Positions 52,390 through 62,495 of a stretch of 64,000 bases of DNA are shown one piece after another. Numbering within the stretch: position 1 is the first letter of the stretch; each line of letters starts with the position of its first letter. Under the pieces are notes generated by a model. That model was not told where the DNA came from, did not search any database, and was given only the letters and a program-made list of their open reading frames with translations. A program made the translations under genes and the position numbers. Source of the DNA: Druceiella hillmani (lineage: Eukaryota; Arthropoda; Insecta; Lepidoptera; Hepialidae); NCBI GenBank assembly GCA_039881145.1, contig JAYKKI010000015.1, forward strand, positions 30,049,001 through 30,113,000, written 5' to 3'.

Positions 52390-53827
52390 TATTAAAGTAT
52401 CCAAATTGTATATTTTTTTTTTTTATTATTGTTAATTATATGATTTTAATTACAGCTCCATTTGCATTATATGACGTGGGTCGCAGTGAGTCTACCTCAC
52501 AGTTATAAGGTAAATTATATTGGATATAAAAATGGTTTGATTACCTAATTCTATTTTCAATGTTATCTTTAAATCTTTCACACTTAATCTGTATGTAAGG
52601 AAACTTAGAATTGAAATAAATTCCCAACTTGACGATTAATTAACACATCATACAAAGGGCTAAAAAGTTTCTGCAAAATTGTATGTAAATTTATGATTCA
52701 AATTATTACAAATTTAAAGCAAATTGGTATTTGAGGGGTTATACCCTCTACTTATATAGCGTTAATACATCATCATGGGTGTATATATAAGAGAGTTCTT
52801 AATTTCTGTCTCAGCTTTATAGTATGTTTCACTTACAATATTTTGGGTATAGTTTGGATTATGAGCATGCATTATTGTCATAAATAATGATAGTTCCCTT
52901 TGTGTCAAAAGAAATATTAGACGGTCCATTAATAATATTCTTTCTTCGACATATGAGAAGTCTTGTCTCTGTTTAAAATTATAATATGTGTTTACCATAG
53001 TACGTGGTGTTCACGGTACCAGCCAATTGCCTGTTTACGGTAACAGTATTACCAAACAAAATGAACTTACAAAGTAAGTAAGTTCATTTCAATTGCAAGT
53101 CATACTTGGTATTCTGTAGTATCATAACTGGTAGTGGAGAATAGATGCCTTACTACAAGTATTTTTATGCCTTGCACAGAAAAGATTTGATTTGTATGTC
53201 CTCATCTTTATTACGGTTCATACTATCTGCCTCAACGTGACTCTTAGTGTTGCTACGCTTAGTAACACTGTATTGTTGTATAATTCTAAATTTTTCTATG
53301 AGACAGTCTCTTTGTATAATACAAATCCTATAGTATACTGAGTTAGTTACCATGCATAGGAACAAAGTATCTAGAACTGAATTAATTGGAATTCCCCACT
53401 GTCCCGCGGTGTACAATTGCTCAGCTGCCTGACCGCGATTGCACCAGATTGTGACGTGTTTGTGATGAGTAAGAGTAAACTTGTTGAAGTATTATGTTTT
53501 ATAATGTTACTGAATTTGATTGTCTTGTTCAGTTATTGAAATGCAAGTGTTAAAACTCTAATGTTTCCATAACTGTATGTAAAGAAATAAATTCCTTCTC
53601 AGAAACAGAATAATTAACACCGCTACTTATCGACACTATATTTTACAGTGGTAGAATGTGGATCATGAGGACAATATAGCATTACTTTTGTATCACTCAT
53701 AACTTTCAAACTATTGTCATTTGACGTACTCTTAGTATTTATTTTTTATATACAGGACATTTACGATATATATATCAGCAATTCCAGTTGCTTATGTGGT
53801 ACAGGGTTATGAAGATTTACCCATCAC

Positions 53828-54558
53828 GTAAATGGTTTAATTTTAGCATCTTTGTGAATCACATTTAAAAAAATAGTTTTGTCCTTCTTTTTCTCTCCAG
53901 TCGCCCCTCCAAATTAAATTGCACAACATTTTAAATACAATTTTTTATTTTAGGTCAAAGCAATATTTAATAGTGATACTTGTTTTGAACTATATAACTT
54001 TTTCATTTAAGAACGAGATCTCCGAGAGACAATATTTTGAAACCTTTGAGTATGGAACTCTAAAAATAGGTAACACTGTTTCGGTTGTGAAGTTTTGAGA
54101 TCATGGTTATATCCTATACTATTAAACGAACAATCAAGAATTGTTCGATATATATATATATATTTGTGAATGTTTTCTCGGAAACGGCTCTAACGATTTT
54201 GATGAAGTTTGGTATATTTATTGCTTGGGTGATTATATTCAATAATTGCAAAGCTGAGCCATATCAGTTAATTATTGTGGAAATGGCGGCCATTTAAAAT
54301 TTTGAAAATTACTATGAACACTATTATTATGACTTAATAACTTTTGAATAGAAAAAGATAGAACTGGTGGGGAAGGGGAGGGGGGAGGCGAAGTGAGAAC
54401 AGAAGCGGAAAGGGATGGGGAAGAAAATTTAATATCACAAAACAAGCAATTTCATGTTACAATGGGAAACTCGAAATACATCTAGCAACGCTGGGTCACC
54501 CGGTGCTATTATTGAAATCATGAGTTACGACATTCTAATAACTTGTTCTAATTTTTTC
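53828..54558 (+). other. Host-gene intron with possible mobile-element fragment
   Basis: Around 54140-54300 the intron contains a short TA tract and TCGGAAACGGCTCTAACGAT followed by TTTGATGAAGTTTGGTATAT, a wording seen in many dispersed insect repeats. No ends or coding sequence. 54361-54425 is a purine-only G/A-rich stretch. Confidence 0.4.
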
Positions 54559-54628
54559 TTTACGTGATGACTTATTATCGCCCCAGTCTGAATTCTATGT
54601 TAATGTGGATTCGATTAAACTGATAACT
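54559..54628 (+). ncRNA. Box C/D snoRNA, U31-like, copy 1
   Basis: Box C GTGATGA at 54564, guide TATCGCCCCAGT, D' CTGA at 54588, second guide AATGTGGATTCGATTAAA, box D CTGA at 54620, next exon at 54696. The first guide corresponds to human U31 (CGCCCCAGT-CTGA), complementary to ACTGGGGCGGTA in 28S rRNA with one G-U pair. Confidence 0.9.
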
Positions 54629-54844
54629 TTTTTAGATCCAATTTTTATGAATATTTTTAAAATGTATGATTCAATAATTATTCTTTTTTTTACAGCTAAA
54701 CATCTGGATGGCTACTTCACTCTTGGATATTTCATAACTTTTCTGGTAATTATTTACACTTATTTGTCAAAGCATTTTTAATAATAAGAAACCAACCATG
54801 GCCATCATCTTGGTTTTTTATTTCAGTACACTAAATACAAAAAC

Positions 54845-54916
54845 GAATTATGATGATTACTATATCGCCCCTTTCCCGAATTCAGCACCAATGTGGAATC
54901 GATACGACTGACCAAA
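54845..54916 (+). ncRNA. Box C/D snoRNA, U31-like variant, copy 2
   Basis: Box C ATGATGA at 54850, guide TATCGCCCCTTT with altered 3' end, D' CCGA (off consensus) at 54876, second guide AATGTGGAATCGATACGA, box D CTGA at 54908, next exon at 54988. The D' side is degraded but the D side keeps the shared TGTGGA-TCGAT core. Confidence 0.8.
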
Positions 54917-55261
54917 TTCATCATCTAAAATTCGAACTAGAAAGAAAATTTATTTTTTTCTCAAAAAAATTTTTATTTCTTTTGCAGACACATTAAACAT
55001 GCGGGACACGCTGGCTTGAAGAGAGTGAATTTATCTAACGGTAACTCTTTATTTATATTAAACTCTTAATATCATTTTATGACAGATCTTGTTATGATAA
55101 AAATTTGTAAGTAATCATGCACAATCAGTGTCCTATATTTAACAATTTTCGTGAAGTAATTAATAAATACTTTATCTAATAAAGTAATTAAAAGTATAAA
55201 GCATTGGTTTCAAAATAACTGAAAAAATGTATTGTCACATAATAATATAATGTATAGAACT

Positions 55262-55331
55262 TAGCGATGATGACTTATTATCGCCCCAGGCTGAATTCTA
55301 TGTTAATGTGGATTCGATTAAACTGATAACT
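55262..55331 (+). ncRNA. Box C/D snoRNA, U31-like, copy 3
   Basis: Box C ATGATGA at 55267, guide TATCGCCCCAGG, D' CTGA at 55291, box D CTGA at 55323, next exon at 55399. It is a near-identical duplicate of copy 1 within a 703-bp tandem repeat. The base just before D' is G rather than T. Confidence 0.9.
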
Positions 55332-55548
55332 TTATTAGATCCAATTTTTATGAATATTTTTAAAATGTATGATTCAATAATTATTCTTTTTTTTACAGCT
55401 GAGCATCTGGATGGCTACTTCACTCTTGGATATTTCATAACTTTTCTGGTAATTATTTACACTTATTTTTCAAAGCATTTTTAATAATAAGAAACCAACC
55501 ATGGCCATCATCTTGGTTTTTTATTTCAGTACACTAAATACTGAAAAT

Positions 55549-55620
55549 GAATTATGATGATTACTATATCGCCCCTTACCCGAATTCAGCACCAATGTGG
55601 AATCGATACGACTGACCAAA
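55549..55620 (+). ncRNA. Box C/D snoRNA, U31-like variant, copy 4
   Basis: Box C ATGATGA at 55554, guide TATCGCCCCTTA, D' CCGA at 55580, box D CTGA at 55612, next exon at 55689. Duplicate of copy 2 with the same weakened D' side and intact D side. Confidence 0.8.
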
Positions 55621-55972
55621 TTCATCTAAAATTCGAAGTAGAAAGAAAATTTATTTTTTTCTCAAAAATTTTTTTAATTCTTTTGCAGACACATTAAACA
55701 TGCGGGACACGCTGGCTTGAAGAGAGTGAATTTATCTAACGGTAACTCTTTTTATATATTAAACTCTTAATATCATTTTATGGTTGACCTTGTTATGATA
55801 AAAATTTGTCAGTAATCATGCACAATTTGTCAGTAATCATACCCAATTAGTGTCCTATATTATTTAACAATTTTCATGAAGTAATTAATAAATATTTTAT
55901 CCATAAAGTATCCATTGGTTTCAAAATAACTGAAAAAATGTATTGTCACATAATAATATAATGTATAGAACT

Positions 55973-56041
55973 TAGCGATGATGACTTTTATCGCCCCAGG
56001 CTGAATAAAGCATTATTGTAGAATCGATAACTCTGATAGTT
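55973..56041 (+). ncRNA. Box C/D snoRNA, U31-like, copy 5
   Basis: Box C ATGATGA at 55978, guide TATCGCCCCAGG, D' CTGA at 56001, second guide TTGTAGAATCGATAACT, box D CTGA at 56033, next exon at 56106. It is the most diverged member outside the guides. Confidence 0.88.
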
Positions 56042-56415
56042 ATTCCATAGTAAAAGCAAATTAAATATGTAAAATGGTTTAACTTACGAAAGTTTATTTT
56101 TGCAGGAATTTTGGTATCTCGGATGAAGAAGTGTCCGATGAATGCTACATATCGAAATCGGTAATTAATTACTTAATTTACAATACATAAAAACTTAAGA
56201 TGTGATGCAGAAAATGGAAAAGGGAACTCTCGGTGAGGAAAATAAGTCTTGCGCCATAAATACACATTTTATGTTTTTGGTGGATTTATAATACTTTGGT
56301 ACATCTAGAACATATCTATTATCTGCAGGTAAAAAGGAGAAAGCATTCCGTTTGAGGGTTCATATAATTTTATAAACATTGTGTCGATGGTAATAAATTA
56401 ATGAATATTGTAATA

Positions 56416-57056
56416 ATAATTCTGTAAAAAATATGTACTTGCTCAAGCCGTTTACGTTTCACTGTACTTCCAAGCATGAGTTTAGGTTATAAAATATTTT
56501 CTAAAAAATATGACGATCATTGATATCTTAATAAATATGTAGCAATATATTTTAATGTAACCGCAGCCCCGTATATATAAACTGTTGGTAAAAACGTTGG
56601 TCGTTTTTCTCTCAGCCCATGGAGTGGGGGGATATCAGTGGACAGACCTTTCAGAATAAGGTTGAAATTTCACTTACCATTTTTAACCTTTAAAAAACAC
56701 CCCTAAATAAAAAGTTAGAGAGGATAGTAACCACCATAATTTATTATCAGAAATTGGAAAATTTAAAAAATTCTAGTCACTAGCAACTTTGCTTCAACAA
56801 TTTCAAGTGATGGAGACAACTACAAACCCTGAATTATGTGTGGTCAGACACTGGCTATTTCAATTAGATATCAATATGAATTTAATATCAAAGTATTCAA
56901 AATTTAATGTTTTATTCAAATATAGTGCCGACCCAAATTTAAAAATCTGCGCTAAAAAGTTCCTTTTCCCATCACATATCTAGCATATATATCTTTAAAA
57001 ATGAATGAACGCACGCGTTCAAACAAATTGAAGTGTATCATTTGTTGTTACAGATA
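56416..57056. other. Spacer between host gene and mariner
   Basis: 640 bp without a recognised gene. 56560-56720 reads like a fragment of a dispersed repeat (CATGGAGTGGGGGGATATCA near 56618) but was not identified. Confidence 0.4.
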
Positions 57057-58370
57057 CGAGGGGGACCCATAAGTAACGGGAATTATGCTGTGGTGGGGAG
57101 GGAGAGTGGGGGAACCTATTGTTTGACCACTTGTCTGTTAGTGTCACGCCTCCTGCGTCAGTGTGCAAAGTTGTGTCGCTGTGAGTGCATCGGTTCGCCT
57201 ATGAGATTTTTTTTTAGTACAACAACTTTTTCCATTTCGGCGAAAACATAATAGCAGATTGTCAAGAACAACGCGTAGCTGTGAAATTTTGTTTCCTGTT
57301 GGGGAAATCGGCCGCGGAAACTATTGTAATACTTAAGACTGCTTATGGGGATGCTGCCTTAAGTAAAACCAGAGTTTACGATTGGTTTTCACGTTTTAAA
57401 AATGGAGAAATGTCAATTGAAGGCCAACTTTGTTCAGGACGCCCCTCAACATCAAGAACTGATGAAAACGTCGACAAAATTAATGCCCTCGTTTGTGAAG
57501 GCGGTCGCCGAACCATTGATAAACTCTGTGAGATGTCGGGAACGTCATGGAGTTCAATTCAGAGGATTTTATCCGAAGATTTGCACATGAGAAGGGTTGC
57601 AGCCAAATTCGTCCCGCACCTTCTCACAGACGAGCAAAGGGAGTGTCGACTTCAGGCATGTTTTGAGCTTCAAAATCAGTTCGAAGAGGACCCTGAATTT
57701 TTTTCCAAGGTGATTACTGGTGATGAATCGTGGTGCTATGGATACGACCCTGAAACAAAGCAGCAATCAAGCCAGTGGGTGGAAGAGAGCTGGCTCTCCT
57801 CGTCCCAAAAAAGCTCGCCAATTGAAATCAAACATCAATACAATGCTTCGATTGCAGAGGTGTTGTGCATGCGGAGTTCGTTCCCCAGGGTCAAACTGTC
57901 AACCAGAAGTTCTACTTGGAGGTTTTGAAAAGATTGAGGGAGAGTATCCGGAAGAAAAGGGCAGATCTTTGGCGCACAGGCGACTGGTTCTTCCATCATG
58001 ACAACGCGCCGGTCCACACCGCCCTTTCCGTTAAGTAATTTTTGACCAAAAACGGCATGACACCGATTGTCCACCCCCCATACTCACTGGATCTAGCCCC
58101 CTGTGACTTCTTTTTGTTCCCCAGACTCACAAGGAATATGAAAGGAAAGTGTTTTGCCACTGTGAAGGAGGTGAAACAAAAATCGCTGGAAGGCTTAAAG
58201 GACATCCCGATGAGTGAATTTAAAAACTGTTTTGAACAATGAAAGAATCGTTTGGAGAAGTGCGTTGTGGTCAATGGCGAATACTTTGAAGGTGATCAAA
58301 ATTTGGTGTAAAAATATTGACAAATAAAGAAGTTATGACGAAATTCCCGTTTTTTTGGGTGGTTATATGT
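57057..58370 (+). mobile_element. mariner-family transposon, inactivated
   Basis: Starts CGAGGGGGACCCATAAGTAA after a TA. The right end carries an imperfect inverted copy (on the minus strand, ACCCAAAAAAACGGGAATT). About 1.3 kb, normal for mariner. It contains the transposase pseudogene 57251-58310. The right boundary is uncertain by a few bases. It abuts the decayed Helitron, so it may have inserted at the Helitron's edge. Confidence 0.88.
57251..58310 (+). pseudogene. mariner transposase, broken
   Basis: The reading frame begins ADCQEQRVAVKFCFLLGKSA where the expected ATG is now ATA. It continues with the N-terminal helix-turn-helix (AAETIVILKTAYGDAALSKT, VYDWFSRFKNG, DNA-binding) and DKINALVCEGGRRTIDKLCE. 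The first catalytic Asp is in VITGDESWCYGYDPETKQ. The frame is lost after about 57770. The other two aspartates appear in HDNAPVHTAL (57999) and LDLAPCDFFLF (58091), 34 codons apart, with a TAA between them at 58036. A last stretch to about 58310 (EKCVVVNGEYFEGDQNLV) is the usual C-terminus. It cannot make transposase. Confidence 0.9.
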
Positions 58371-60887
58371 ATACTTAAAATAAATTAATAAAATAAGGAA
58401 CGTCTTTTATTGATTATACCACCTCCATAGATGCGTTGAAATTATATCTTACTGGTTGGGGTACCCAGCTTCACTCAGGGAGTTGATACGAGATTGTGAG
58501 GTACCTAGTTCGAATAAAAGGATAAACTTTAAAATATAAGAGGTAAACATTTTTTAAAGTTTGTCCTTGCGTTTTGTTAATTATAAAACTAGGCTAATTT
58601 AATTGGAAATTGGAATGGCAGTTCAATAGGCATTAGTGGTATTCTGGGGATAAATACTGTGTCCTTTCCAGTTATAAGTTCGGCCCGATTTGTATATTCT
58701 CTCTTCACCAGGAAATTTCTTTTGAATATTATTGTATCGTCAATAATATTATTTTTAGTTGCCGAAATAGCCACTCCGCATTAGTATAGTTGTGAACAAT
58801 GTTTGGATAAATTTGCTCGATGAGTTCATTCTCAGTAGTGGCTATGTTGCAGAAATCACTAGTTCAATGGGGCCCGTCGTCTGATTAGTAGGATATGTGC
58901 CTGCCTATTTGTAAAAGTTTTTGAGCAAATTGTGCTGTTTTTTCGTCTTGATAGTTCAACTCTCATGTTTTTTGTTAGTCGCAGCATTTGTATGTGTGGC
59001 CAGGGATGCGATTTTTTTAAGCATGCATTGATTTCCTCTACTGGTGTCTTATGCATGCTTCTCTGTACGTCTGGCATAGGTAACCTTCAACAGTCTTGAC
59101 ATCTGAATCTTGTTGGTCCCCGTATTTCGTGTAGCAACATTTGGGGATGGAAACATGACGTTGTTCGGATTTATACACGGCCTAGTGCGTTAGTTTTCAT
59201 AATTCCTGAATGGTCCTCTACTAGAATTCCTTGTTTTCGTCGTTGAAAGGTTTTTCTTGTGTTCCACGTATAATAGGTAGAGACGTCGGCATATAGTAAA
59301 CTTTATGCGAAAAAAGCTGTTAATATGTGTTCTGCCGGTGTCTTTTGTGAAGTAAACTCTGTCCATTCTCCAAATGTACTGCTAGATGTTGCACAGTTGA
59401 TTCGTGTTCATGTATGGGAAAACCGAAAATCCGACACGCTGCTTCATTACTGTTGACGTATCTTCCCATTTGGTACATGAGGATCTCGTCGTATCTGTTT
59501 TGTTGTTCGCTGTTTTTGGCTGTTTGAAATACTGCCATGCCACTGCTTTTATTCACATGCTTACAGACATATTTAATGGATTTCACTGAATTGCAGTATT
59601 CTACGTTTGTGTGTACTTGGAGCATTTTGGAAAGTAGTGGGTTATATGGTACTACCCACTGATTATCTCCAGTTCGTCTCTGTCCTGTATTCGTATGTTT
59701 GCTGTGAAGCCACCTTTTTGGCTGATTGTCTTCTCAATTTGGGAAAGCCATCTCCGGTTTGTGTATCTACCATGTATGGTTTAGGGTATTTTTTTTATAC
59801 ATTTTCCATCACTCCTACATAGCGAATTGGATTTTAATGGTCCCCATGGTCCGTGAATCATGTTTTTCATAACTATGTTGTACAGCTCCGGATCTTGTGG
59901 ATTGGAAAATTCAGCCATATGAGATTGTGTAAATGAGGCAGTCCTCGTTTTTCCATTCGATTGTGTACATCCAGCATCTAACGGTTCTAAAGATGTGATA
60001 TTTTGTAATGACTTCAATAAATCTCATTCGTTTTTGTCGGAAAACTCGGGCTATTATGTCGTGTCGATGGGGGCTTGTCCGTAGCTTAGTTGTTTGATTT
60101 CTCACCGAGATGAGTTGCGTGTGAATGTTATGAAGAGGTCAGGTCGTCCATATTTTTTACGTAGGCATCTTGAGTGTATTCGTGCATGTGTCTTGGAGTT
60201 CCTATGTAAGATTACCATTGTTCCAATGTTTTCGTCATTTACGAACTCGTCTCGAAGGTGGGTGTATTCTTCGCTGCGTAGTTTCTAATGATTCAGTCTT
60301 AGGTAAAACATTCGTTCCACAGGAATTGTTGGAATAAACGGCAAGTGTTGATAATGTGATTATATGTTTCATTGTCTGATCACTTAGCGGTAAGCATAGA
60401 ACTCCTTGGAAGTGACTTTTTTGTTTGTTTCTACGCCTGTTTCATGTTGAATTTGTTTCACATTAAAATTAAATCGGTCCTCTCAATGTTAATGGATATT
60501 GGAGGGCATCATATGAATGGTGTGTCTCTGTAATGCGTTGTAGTCCTTTTCTTCTTCGTTGTACAATTATGTCACGGCTTCTCTTTTCATTGTCCACAAT
60601 TAGGATGGCGACTTCGTCTATCTTAGGTGCATTAAATCGACATTCGTGTTCTACAGGTGGTCCCTTGTCGACTCGAATTATAACTTTACAGTCTTCAGAA
60701 ATCATTCGGTCTCATGCTGTTTTGAATATGTCAATAAGTTGATTGTGTTTGTGTAAGATCCTCTGTACCTCTTGGATTATTTCTTGTCTCAATCCACTGA
60801 TGTTTGTGCATCATTGATCAATTTGTATTTCTTCATTTCCGATGAAATATACTTGCAAAAATTTATAGTTTTCGTTGGGTGGTAACG

Positions 60888-61551
60888 TGGATAAGTTAAC
60901 CACTGGATGACGCATCAAGACAAAATCTCTAGCCGCGCGCTGGCACAATATGTGCCACCGCTCCGGGCGAAGAGCTTACGTGCCTTCAGTAAGAAAACGA
61001 ACGTCACAGCGAAAGTTTCTCGTAATTTCAAATCAAAATTAAATAAACCATGTCTTCTTGTGCTATAAAATATTGCCATCATCATCAAATACATCATCAC
61101 TTCATAAAAACGGAATTACTTTTCACATTTAAATTCACTGTTAACTATTATTTAAGCAAGTATATCTTCGTATGTTACAGTCAGATCGCCGGCAGCGATT
61201 CCGCCATATTGTTGATTTTTTCGCCACTAGAGATGCGTCGTGCCGTTATCGATAACTAAATCGATACTTTTGTTACTACTAAAAACTTTAAAATATTTTT
61301 TAAAAAGGGAAATAAGGTCATTGATTCCTAAGCGTATAATATTATACTTTACTTATATTTCAGTCATCATTTTAGGTTTCCGAACTGCGCGCACCGAAAA
61401 GAAAAATAGATACAGGTGGCTGGGCAAGGCGAATCATGGTTATTTGGCATTTATTACTAAAACTGTTTATATCTCAGAGTATTGTATAATCGACAAGAAG
61501 TGTTGTCCTTTTTTCTCTAGTAAATTTCAAAATTCATATTTGCAAAATAAC

Positions 61552-61627
<76 letters not shown>

Positions 61628-61902
61628 GTATATATTATTTCGTTTATTAAGTTAATATAGTGATTATAATATAATAAAAATCTTTGTTTTAAGTAACGAT
61701 GCTTTTAATTGGTTAAAACCCTTACTTTGACAAATATCGCAAATACGTAAGTATCGAGCAAACTACATATTTATGCTACCCCAAGGGATAAAGCACTGAT
61801 TGGCTAAAGGTGTCACGTGGTACGTTTTCCCTAATGAGTAGTGGTTAGCTTGGTTTTCATACAACTGTGTTCTTATGCGCTATCCAGTGGTTAACTTATC
61901 CA
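60888..61902. mobile_element. 1015-bp element with 35-bp inverted ends inside the Helitron
   Basis: The two ends are inverted copies: TGGATAAGTTAACCACTGGAT (60888) matches the reverse complement at 61882-61902, extending with mismatches to about 35 bp (ACGCATCAAGACA against GCGCATAAGAACA). It splits the Helitron reading frame between DHYYP and LPPNEN. No clear target duplication is visible; the TTAA inside each end could be relevant. Inside is a TA microsatellite (61558-61622) and no intact gene. A short peptide at 61050 (MSSCAIKYCHHH) has a CxxxxC start reminiscent of THAP domains, too little to call. Confidence 0.7.
61558..61622. repeat. TA microsatellite
   Basis: An uninterrupted run of about 32 TA units, inside the element nested in the Helitron. 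Confidence 0.95.
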
Positions 61903-62495
61903 TGGGTAGTAATGATCCCATTTTGCGATAGATTTGTCCTTGGATGGTAAAAACTTATCGATTTCATCTCTGTTAGTGTTGATCGAAGTAACACCGACAG
62001 AAGTCATTTGGAAGCAGGTATTGTACGCTTTTATATTTTGAAGAAAGTGTTTTGATTCTGGAGTTTCCCCTATCATGTAATATAGTGTGGTAATCGAATT
62101 TTTCCGTGCAACGGATTGCTGGTGTTTCTCTACTATATTTTTTCGCGTTGCATAATTGGCAGACGTGTTTGTGTTTGTTATATTCTTTCGTCGGATCGTA
62201 GTGGAATGCTTCATTTATTAGGTTGTACTGTTAATTGTCCTGTCCGTGCTTCTCGTAAGGTGATATTTTCAAATGTGGCTTGCGTTCGCAGTCTTTTATT
62301 ATAAGATTGTATCGCAATTCTTGATTCTTAAATTCGTTCATTTCGTTGTTCTTCGGTTTCTCTAATTCTCACGGTGCTCAATCTCGTTCGTTGTAAACGT
62401 AAACGCGTTTCGCGCTCTTCGACTGTTTCGTTTTTTCGCTGTTCTTTTTGTTTTCGCCGTTTTGCTAGATCTACACCTCTTTTACTTTTGGCCAT

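Larger units (their letters stand above)
54559..56160 (+). repeat. 703-bp tandem duplication of snoRNA-exon cassettes
   Basis: The unit [U31 - exon - U31 variant - exon] at 54559-55040 recurs at 55262-55741 with an offset of 703-701 bp. Exon pairs 54696/55399 and 54988/55689 are almost identical (for example GGATGGCTACTTCACTCTTG and AACATGCGGGACACGCTGGC in both). A third partial unit starts at 55973. Confidence 0.93.
48542..56415 (+). ncRNA. UHG-type snoRNA host gene (non-coding, multi-exon)
   Basis: A chain of short exons with good splice sites: ..-48558, 48634-48696, 49077-49171, 49587-49630, 49865-49914, 50357-50420, 50496-50545, 50766-50819, 51767-51826, 52030-52095, 52456-52509, 53756-53827, 54696-54745, 54988-55040, 55399-55448, 55689-55741, 56106-56160 and 56329-about 56415 (AATAAA at 56392). 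Exons share no open frame; the first ATG meets a stop in exon 2. The introns carry the conserved sequence: box C/D and H/ACA RNAs. Each C/D RNA ends 68-78 nt before the next 3' splice site, the known spacing for intron-encoded snoRNA assembly. Guides match U27, U30 and U31, three of the RNAs in vertebrate UHG/SNHG1. The 5' end lies between 48480 and 48542 and is not fixed. Introns 50820-51766 and 52510-53755 are long and may hide more exons. Confidence 0.85.
58440..62495 (-). mobile_element. Helitron, decayed and interrupted
   Basis: Minus-strand fragments are collinear with Helitron Rep/helicase proteins. The N-terminus at 62492 is MAKSKRGVDLAKRRKQKEQR, with an RETRLRLQRTR coiled region. 61903-62060 has SKHFLQNIKAYNTCFQMTSV. 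60469-60900 has LPPNENYKFLQVYFIGNE and FNAPKIDEVAILIV...SYDALQYPL. 60100-60180 has YGRPDLFITFT. 59781-60060 has HDIIARVFRQKRM and NMIHGPWGPL. 59320-59750 has WVVPYNPLLSKM and YCNSVKSIKYVCKHVNKSSG. 58859-59077 holds the helicase part (EEINACLKKSHPWPHIQMLR, TKNMRVELSR). 58589-58700 has VFIPRIPLMPIELPFQFPIK. The catalytic HUH motif is not readable, and most of the segment between Rep and helicase is deleted near 59100-59320. Confidence 0.88.

Noticed and set aside
56161..56328. Another C/D snoRNA in the last host-gene intron
   Set aside because: GTGATGC resembles box C, but there is no box D CTGA at a sensible distance and no match to a known guide.
57281..57928. A functional 215-residue transposase
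   Set aside because: The frame starts at a non-ATG codon and runs out of the mariner frame after about residue 163; the last catalytic residues are in another frame with a stop codon between them.
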